From positions 25,843 to 89,842 of the forward strand of contig ONFR01000007.1 of NCBI GenBank assembly GCA_900317125.1: a stretch of 64,000 nt of DNA. The letters are read 5' to 3'. Under the pieces are notes generated by a model. That model was not told the origin of the DNA. It worked only from the letters and a program-made list of their open reading frames with translations, and ran no database searches. The number at the start of each line of letters is the position of its first letter. The first letter of the stretch is position 1. The position numbers were made by a program, and so were the translations under genes. Positions 58,652 through 64,000 of the stretch are shown one piece after another. Origin of the DNA: an uncultured Bacteroidales bacterium. GTDB taxonomy: Bacteria; Bacteroidota; Bacteroidia; Bacteroidales; P3.

Positions 58652-59932
58652 ATGTTGAAACATTTGGCTTTACCCCTGGGTCTGCTCTTGTTGCTGACGG
58701 TGCCTATGGCTTGCACCGAGAAGGAACAAACCTCCCTGGGCATGGACTTGCAGGACCCTTTCACACTGTATGAAGGCATCCGCGACACGGCTTATATGAC
58801 CGCGTGTACGATATACGACGACTCGCTCTGGACGGCGGGTTATGAGTACGGCATTTTCGGCGATTACGAGGATGCTGTTTTCGGCAAGGCAGAGGCTGTG
58901 GTCTATTCGCAGATTGCCATCCCCACTACCACGGGTATCAACCTCAGCGACGAGGTGGTGATTGACTCGGTGGTGATGACATTGGTGATTGATACGCTCT
59001 ATCCCTCGGTGCCCGACTCGACACCTGTGCCGCTGCATGTGATTATCAAACAACTGGATGAGCCCATGATGGATTCATCCTACCGCATGACACTCTCTTC
59101 GCAGCATCTGAAGGAGAGCGATGTGTGCTTTTTCGATGGAGAAGTGACCTATTACGCCGACAGTCTGCGCCTGCGCATGAACGAGAGTATCTACCCCGTG
59201 TTGAAGCAGAAAGACTGCTCGACGGAGGAATTCCTCAAGATTGTGAAGGGTTTCAGCCTGCGTCTGGCTGAGCGGTCCGACCGTATGGTGACGGTGGATT
59301 TCTCGTCCAGCGAGACCCGCTTGACGCTGTATTACCACACCCCTATGGTCGAATCGTTGGTTTATACCTTTGTCATCAACAGCGAGACGGGCCACTGCAT
59401 GCATTTCAACCACGACTATTCGGGCACGGTGCTGGCACCGATAGCGGACGGCACGGCCGACTCGCTGGAAGGCAGCCAGTCGCTTTATCTTGAGCCGTTG
59501 GGCGGCACCCGTGTGCGCCTCAATCTGCAGCCGTTCCTCAACTCTTTCCGAAAGGCACACCCTTGGGCAGTGGTGCATTATGCCGAGCTGCAGCTGCCGG
59601 TGAGCGATGTGGACGACACCAAGCGCCCGTTGAGGCTGCTGGCTGGCCGCAACAACGCGCAGGGCCCCATGACGATGGTCACTGACGCCGACTTTACGGT
59701 AAATCCCTATACCTATGGGGGCTTCGGAGGCTATTACAACAAGGAGAAAGGTTATTACCGGATGCGTGTCACACGCCATCTGCAGGAGTTGCTGCGCTCG
59801 GGTGTGGACTACGGCACGGAGCTTTATATTGACGCCCGCCGCTCGACAGCCTACCGCACGGTGTTGAACGGCACGGCAACCGCCAACCCTGTGAAGGTGG
59901 TCTTCGTCTATTCCGAAAAGAATGGACAGTAG
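58652..59932 (+). CDS. DUF4270 family lipoprotein
   Basis: 426 residues with a lipobox, PMAC, at residues 17-20. The mature part is beta-rich and carries SQIAIPTTTGINLSDEVVID and YYRMRVTRHLQELLRSGVD. It is the usual downstream neighbour of the GT5-like protein in Bacteroidales. It is probably an outer-membrane lipoprotein; function unknown. Confidence 0.87.
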   Translation: MLKHLALPLGLLLLLTVPMACTEKEQTSLGMDLQDPFTLYEGIRDTAYMTACTIYDDSLWTAGYEYGIFGDYEDAVFGKAEAVVYSQIAIPTTTGINLSDEVVIDSVVMTLVIDTLYPSVPDSTPVPLHVIIKQLDEPMMDSSYRMTLSSQHLKESDVCFFDGEVTYYADSLRLRMNESIYPVLKQKDCSTEEFLKIVKGFSLRLAERSDRMVTVDFSSSETRLTLYYHTPMVESLVYTFVINSETGHCMHFNHDYSGTVLAPIADGTADSLEGSQSLYLEPLGGTRVRLNLQPFLNSFRKAHPWAVVHYAELQLPVSDVDDTKRPLRLLAGRNNAQGPMTMVTDADFTVNPYTYGGFGGYYNKEKGYYRMRVTRHLQELLRSGVDYGTELYIDARRSTAYRTVLNGTATANPVKVVFVYSEKNGQ

Positions 59933-59971
59933 TTGCTTATTGTTGAACAACCAATTATAGAATATACTGTT

Positions 59972-61159
59972 ATGAAAAGAACTATCATCATCGCCATTAT
60001 GAGCTTCTGCGCTATGACAGCGGCAGCCCAGATCCATTACGAGGAGACTTATCTCCTGCATCCCGATCAGATGTATGTGTCGGGGACGTTGAATGACGAC
60101 AGTGTGCATATCGGCAACTGGACATGGTGGCACCCCAACGGACAGGTGTTCCGGCAGGGAAAATACGACAACCAGGGCCATAAGACAGGTGTGTGGCGCA
60201 CGTTCTACAACGACGGTACGAAACATGAGGAGACGGTGATGAGCGGCAGCGGCACGAATCGCACATGGTATCCCAGCGGCAAGAAGCAGAGCGAGGTGAA
60301 GGTGGTGGACGGCAAGAAGGTGGGCATGTTTGTGTCGTGGTATGAGAACGGCCAGCAGAAGGACGAGGTGCCTTATGTGGACGGTGTGCGCGAGGGCAAG
60401 ACCCGCGAGTGGCACGAGAACGGCCAGCTGAAGTTCGAAGGCACTTATGTCGACGACGAGCTTGAGGGCAATGCCATCTGGTGGACCCCCACAGGCAAGA
60501 AGGACCAGGAAGGCCAGCTGGTGCAGGGCGAGCAGGAGGGAGAATGGATTTTCTATTGGCGCACCAACGGCAACGTGGGTATCCGCGGCAGTTATGTCCA
60601 CGGCGAAGAGTCCGGCACATGGACCTATTATTACGAGACCGGTGAGCGATGGCGCGAAGGCAGATATGAGAAAGGCTTCAAGCAGGGTTTATGGACCACC
60701 TGGTATGAGAGCGGCCGCAAACTGCACGAGGGCCAGTATGTGAATGACAAGGAGGAGGGCACCTGGACGGCTTGGTATGAAGACGGCAAGGTGGACTACA
60801 CCGGCAGTTTCCATCAGGGCCGCAAAGAGGGTCTGTGGCGTGGGGTCTATGACGACGGCAGCGTGCGTTATGAAATGAACTACCACGACGACCTGCAGCA
60901 CGGCAGGACTGTGCGCTACCACCCCAACGGCAAGGTGGAGATTTCGGAAAACTATGTGAATGGCGAACGCCATGGTAAATACGAACGTTTCAACACAGCA
61001 GGCATCCCCGAGGAGACCGGCAACTTTGTCCACGGCAAGAAGGAAGGCCGCTGGGTATGGTACGACAAGTATGGCAAAGAGGGCGTGGTGGCCGAATTTA
61101 AAGATGGCCAGATGACCTCGATGCAGGACAATACCGTCAAGAAGGAACAGAAACGTTAA
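59972..61159 (+). CDS. Secreted MORN-repeat protein (YwqK-like)
   Basis: 395 residues from the ATG at 59972; a frame from 59933 would add 13 residues without a signal peptide. A signal peptide (MTAAAQ) is followed by about 14 repeats of about 23 residues of the type GxWxxWYxxGxxxxEGxYxxGxxxG, for example GLWTTWYESGRKLHEGQYVN. These are MORN_2 repeats. Sequence databases often label them toxin-antitoxin antitoxins, but no toxin lies nearby. The gap to the DUF4270 gene is 39 bases, so it is in the same operon. Confidence 0.85.
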   Translation: MKRTIIIAIMSFCAMTAAAQIHYEETYLLHPDQMYVSGTLNDDSVHIGNWTWWHPNGQVFRQGKYDNQGHKTGVWRTFYNDGTKHEETVMSGSGTNRTWYPSGKKQSEVKVVDGKKVGMFVSWYENGQQKDEVPYVDGVREGKTREWHENGQLKFEGTYVDDELEGNAIWWTPTGKKDQEGQLVQGEQEGEWIFYWRTNGNVGIRGSYVHGEESGTWTYYYETGERWREGRYEKGFKQGLWTTWYESGRKLHEGQYVNDKEEGTWTAWYEDGKVDYTGSFHQGRKEGLWRGVYDDGSVRYEMNYHDDLQHGRTVRYHPNGKVEISENYVNGERHGKYERFNTAGIPEETGNFVHGKKEGRWVWYDKYGKEGVVAEFKDGQMTSMQDNTVKKEQKR

Positions 61160-61164
61160 GCACC

Positions 61165-61776
61165 ATGACAGAAGGTGTGAAGGAGCAGGAGGCAGGGGTA
61201 ACGTGGCTGCAATGCAGGTTGCTGCTGGGGTCGAAATCGCCCCGTAGGCGCGAGCTGCTGAGTCGGCTGGGATTGCCGTGCAGTGTGGTGGAGATTGACG
61301 TGGAGGAGTCGCTTTCAGGCAGTGTGGCGGTCGACAAGGTGGCTGAGACGCTGTCGCTGAAAAAGGCGGAGGCCTACCGTGGGCCGCTTGTTCCGGGCGA
61401 CATACTGGTGACTGCGGACACCGTTGTGGTGCATGGCGGAGCAGTGTTGGGGAAACCCCACGACCGCCAACAGGCGCTGGAGATGCTGCGCTCGCTGTCG
61501 GATGAGGTTCATCAGGTTTATACAGGCGTGACGTTGCGGACAATGGACCGCATGAGGAGTTTCACAGAACGTACCGATGTGGTGTTTGGGGAGCTGTCGG
61601 AGGATGAGGTGCGCTACTATGTGGACTGTTACCAGCCTTACGATAAGGCAGGCGCCTATGGCATCCAGGAGTGGATAGGCATGATAGGAGTGAAAAGGAT
61701 TGAGGGCTGTTTCTATAACGTGATGGGGCTGCCCGTGTCGCGGCTATACAAAGAATTGAAGGGATTGGTTGATTGA
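61165..61776 (+). CDS. maf: Maf-type nucleoside triphosphate pyrophosphatase
   Basis: 203 residues. The signature LLLGSKSPRRRELLSRLGL, the catalytic TADTVV region and YQPYDKAGAYGIQEWIG are typical of Maf/YhdE enzymes, which hydrolyse dTTP, UTP or modified nucleotides to monophosphates. It starts six bases after the MORN gene. Its last 33 bases overlap the 3' end of recQ on the other strand. Confidence 0.92.
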   Translation: MTEGVKEQEAGVTWLQCRLLLGSKSPRRRELLSRLGLPCSVVEIDVEESLSGSVAVDKVAETLSLKKAEAYRGPLVPGDILVTADTVVVHGGAVLGKPHDRQQALEMLRSLSDEVHQVYTGVTLRTMDRMRSFTERTDVVFGELSEDEVRYYVDCYQPYDKAGAYGIQEWIGMIGVKRIEGCFYNVMGLPVSRLYKELKGLVD

Positions 61777-63645
61777 CACGGTGCGCTCGTCGACAAGCAT
61801 GCGGAGTGTGTCGACGAGGGTGCTCTCTTCCACCCCGCTTATTTTTTCCAATAGTTCATCTACCCTCAGGGGCTGTTGCTGCAGATGCTTTAGTATGGCT
61901 GTGCGTAAATCGTTACGGACGGCAGGCTGGGGTGTGGTGCTGTGCGACTGTATACAGCGGTCGCAGATGCCACAAGGCTGTGAACTCTGTTCGCCGAAGT
62001 ACTGGAGCAGATAGCTGCTGCGGCATTGGGTGGAGTCGACGTAGTGCAGCATGGCTTCGAGGCGTTCGGTGGCATGTTGTTTGAGGGTGTTGTAGTTGCT
62101 TTCTGTCAGTGTGAGGCTTTCCACATTCACCCGCGGGGCAGTGAAGATGATTTGGGGTTTGGTAGTCTTGGCTTTGTAGTGGATGATTTTCAAGGCGTCC
62201 ATGTGGTGAAGCATGTCCGTCACTTTCTTCTCGGTGAGGTTCAGCCGCCGTGCCATGGCGCGCTCGGAGATGGGAACAAAGTCGGAGAAGAATCCGCCGT
62301 ACATGCGCAGCATGAGCGTCAGGAGGTCGGAATAGCGTCTGTCTTGCGACAGCTGGAACCGGTAGATGTCGTCGCGTGAGACAGGGATATGGACGCGCGA
62401 TTCGGTCTCTTCGCGGTCGGGGATGGCGATGAGTCCTTCGCGCTCAAGGAACCGTGCAGCGCTGTAGAAGGCGACAGGGTTGAGGTTGTAGGCGTTGCAT
62501 AGCTGTTCGATGTCGAAATCGAATTGGCAGTCCTCGCCCGAGCCAATGGGCAGTTGGTAGTAGTTGCAGATGGCTTTGTAGACACTGGCAATGAACTTGG
62601 GCGTGGGGTAATTGAGGTTGTGGGTAGTGTGGAGGCTTTCAATGTCGTTTTCGTCGTAGAGCATCACGGCATAGGCTTTCTGGCCGTCGCGTCCGGCACG
62701 GCCTGCCTCCTGGAAGTAGGCTTCGATGGAAGAGGGGATGTCGAGATGGACGACAAAGCGTACATCGGGTTTGTCAATCCCCATGCCGAAGGCATTGGTG
62801 GCCACCATGACAGATGTCTCTCCTTTTATCCAGCGCAGCTGTGCAATGTCGCGTTCCTTGGCACTGAGACCGGCGTGATAGTAGGTGGCGGTGATGCCGT
62901 TGGCCACAAGGAACTGTGCTACCTGTCCGGTGCGACGGCGGTTGCGTACATACACGATGCCGCTGCCGCCGGCGTGGTGCGCTATCCTCAGCAAGCGGCC
63001 TTCTTTGTCTCCTTCGCGGAAGACCATGTAGGCAAGGTTGGGACGGCCGAAACTGGATTGGTAGAGTTTATGGCCGGGACGGAATAGCAGTTGATGCTGG
63101 ATGTCGGTCACCACACGGGGGGTGGCTGTGGCGGTGAGGGCTATGACGGGGACGTTGTTGTGGTAGATGCGGATGCGGGCGATTTCGAGATAGGGCGGAC
63201 GAAAGTCGTAGCCCCATTGCGAGATGCAGTGGGCTTCGTCGACGGCAATGAAGGAAATTTTCATTTGCCGGAAGTGTTCGATGAATACACGTTGCTTCAG
63301 TCGCTCGGGCGAGACGTAGAGTATCTTTATCTTCCCGTGAATGCATTGGTTGAAGATGATTTCCTGTTCGGTGGCGGTGAGACCGGAAACGATGCAGGCA
63401 CTCTTTATTCCACGTTCGTGCAACTGCTGCACCTGGTCTTTCATCAGTGAAATGAGAGGGGAGACCACAAGACACAGCCCATCCTGCATCAACGCCGGTA
63501 TCTGGTAGCAGATGGATTTCCCTCCCCCCGTGGGGAGCAGGGCTAAAGTATCGTACCCCTGCAGTAAGGAGTTGATGATCTCTTCCTGCAGGGGTCGAAA
63601 GGTATTGTAGCCCCAGTACTTCTTCAGTATGTCGTGTGCTGTGAT
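61744..63645 (-). CDS. recQ: ATP-dependent DNA helicase RecQ, non-ATG start
   Basis: About 633 residues. In the same frame, upstream of an internal TTG at 63492, the N-terminal motifs are ILKKYWGYNTFRPLQEEII, then LALLPTGGGKSICYQIPAL, i.e. motif 0 and Walker A. Then follow DEAHCISQWGYDFRP, the helicase C block (FGMGIDKPDVRFVVHLDIP, QEAGRAGRDG) and the RQC zinc site CRSSYLL ... CGICDRC. There is no HRDC domain. Between the stop at 63676 and Walker A there is no ATG, GTG or TTG in any frame. I list ATC at 63645 as the likeliest start; an error in the sequence is also possible. Confidence 0.85.
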   Translation of the reverse strand: MTAHDILKKYWGYNTFRPLQEEIINSLLQGYDTLALLPTGGGKSICYQIPALMQDGLCLVVSPLISLMKDQVQQLHERGIKSACIVSGLTATEQEIIFNQCIHGKIKILYVSPERLKQRVFIEHFRQMKISFIAVDEAHCISQWGYDFRPPYLEIARIRIYHNNVPVIALTATATPRVVTDIQHQLLFRPGHKLYQSSFGRPNLAYMVFREGDKEGRLLRIAHHAGGSGIVYVRNRRRTGQVAQFLVANGITATYYHAGLSAKERDIAQLRWIKGETSVMVATNAFGMGIDKPDVRFVVHLDIPSSIEAYFQEAGRAGRDGQKAYAVMLYDENDIESLHTTHNLNYPTPKFIASVYKAICNYYQLPIGSGEDCQFDFDIEQLCNAYNLNPVAFYSAARFLEREGLIAIPDREETESRVHIPVSRDDIYRFQLSQDRRYSDLLTLMLRMYGGFFSDFVPISERAMARRLNLTEKKVTDMLHHMDALKIIHYKAKTTKPQIIFTAPRVNVESLTLTESNYNTLKQHATERLEAMLHYVDSTQCRSSYLLQYFGEQSSQPCGICDRCIQSHSTTPQPAVRNDLRTAILKHLQQQPLRVDELLEKISGVEESTLVDTLRMLVDERTVSINQSLQFFV

Positions 63646-63675
63646 GACTGACGCTTTTAGTGTTGTGTGTAGGTG

Positions 63676-64000
63676 CTATCGGATGAGGGTGATGGTGCCC
63701 TTCTGGTTGACGATGTCCTCGGTGCCGGGGCGGCGGTAGTAGATGACGTATACATAGGTGCCTTGGGGGCATTTGATGCCGCTGTCGGAGTTGCCGTCCC
63801 ACTTGAAGTGGAGGTCTTCGGAGTGGTAGACCTGCCGCCCGTTGCGGTCGTAGATGAAGATGACGAAGTTCTCCTGCTCGTTGGCGGTGAAGATGCTGAA
63901 GGTGTTGTTGTCGGGCCGCTCGGGAGTGAAGGCGTTGGGAGCGTAGAAGGTGAACTGGGTGACGGGGAGAGAGAAGTTGAGGGTGTCGGAGCAGTCGAGG
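63676..64000 (-). CDS. T9SS type B (gliding-motility C-terminal) cargo protein, 5' part beyond window
   Basis: I translated the 108 visible codons. They read FTFYAPNAFTPERPDNNTFS, then FVIFIYDRNGRQVYHSED, FKWDGNSDSG, and GTYVYVIYYRRPGTED, ending ITLIR. This is the CHU_C/gliding-motility C-terminal domain that sends proteins through the type IX system (type B signal). The stop codon is 31 bases upstream of the proposed recQ start, in the same frame. The function of the body of the protein is unknown. Confidence 0.9.
   Translation of the reverse strand, partial: LDCSDTLNFSLPVTQFTFYAPNAFTPERPDNNTFSIFTANEQENFVIFIYDRNGRQVYHSEDLHFKWDGNSDSGIKCPQGTYVYVIYYRRPGTEDIVNQKGTITLIR

Noticed and set aside
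59972..61159. A toxin-antitoxin system antitoxin (common label for MORN/YwqK proteins)
   Set aside because: It has a signal peptide and lies in an operon with a lipoprotein and maf; there is no toxin gene.

Overview
The window is chromosomal DNA of a member of the Bacteroidetes, most probably order Bacteroidales. Three things point there. Many genes follow a TAnnTTTG -7 box. Genes such as EF-G2, the single-domain GT5-like protein next to a DUF4270 lipoprotein, and the BatA-like membrane protein are typical of the group. Type IX secretion cargo is present: a type A sorting domain at 13.6-14.8 kb and a gliding-motility C-terminal domain at the right edge. Strongly C-ending codons and the T9SS cargo suggest a lineage other than Bacteroides proper. 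No prophage, complete IS, CRISPR array or rRNA operon was seen.

Layout. 0-5.3 kb, minus strand: a partial ATPase with a palindrome at its promoter, a small secreted protein with a tandem repeat at its 3' end, ettA and recJ. 5.5-10.9 kb: a minus-strand operon of a BatA-like protein, an ABC-2 exporter pair and an outer-membrane protein. 10.9-17.3 kb: nth, an endonuclease/exonuclease/phosphatase (EEP) protein, aroE, a T9SS cargo protein, an acyltransferase and prfA. 17.4-25.6 kb: a truncated lipoprotein fragment, a small HTH regulator, an M48 peptidase fused to a barrel, envelope proteins, and an ECF sigma factor followed by two overlapping single-pass membrane proteins. 25.8-31.4 kb: a small secreted Cys-containing protein, two related membrane proteins, EF-G2 and a polysaccharide flippase. 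31.6-35 kb: tRNA-Cys and a two-component pair. 35.3-44.8 kb: nadB, a PatB-like lyase, an ATP synthase cluster atpEFHAG without atpB, atpD or atpC, and an MFS transporter. 45-49.5 kb: rpsA with a structured leader, a repeat-dense non-coding stretch, and a fimbrillin-like lipoprotein with a small companion. 49.8-55.4 kb: sufC-sufD (no sufB), a PD40 protein and an ABC exporter in one run. 55.9-64 kb: a DUF62 protein, recX, a GT5-like/DUF4270/MORN/maf run, recQ and a type B T9SS cargo protein.

The most distinctive non-gene content is a set of short-word repeats. One family is built from GTGTTAACG and ACGAATTAACG words. It fills many intergenic gaps and has run into coding sequence, supplying the C-terminus of Nth. 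A second word, AATTGAGAATTG, encodes part of a signal peptide. A third, about 65 bp, element occurs at 18.4, 35.2 and partly 47.4 kb. Several genes have the -7 box four bases from the ATG, which predicts leaderless mRNAs. RecQ has no ATG, GTG or TTG before its Walker A motif.
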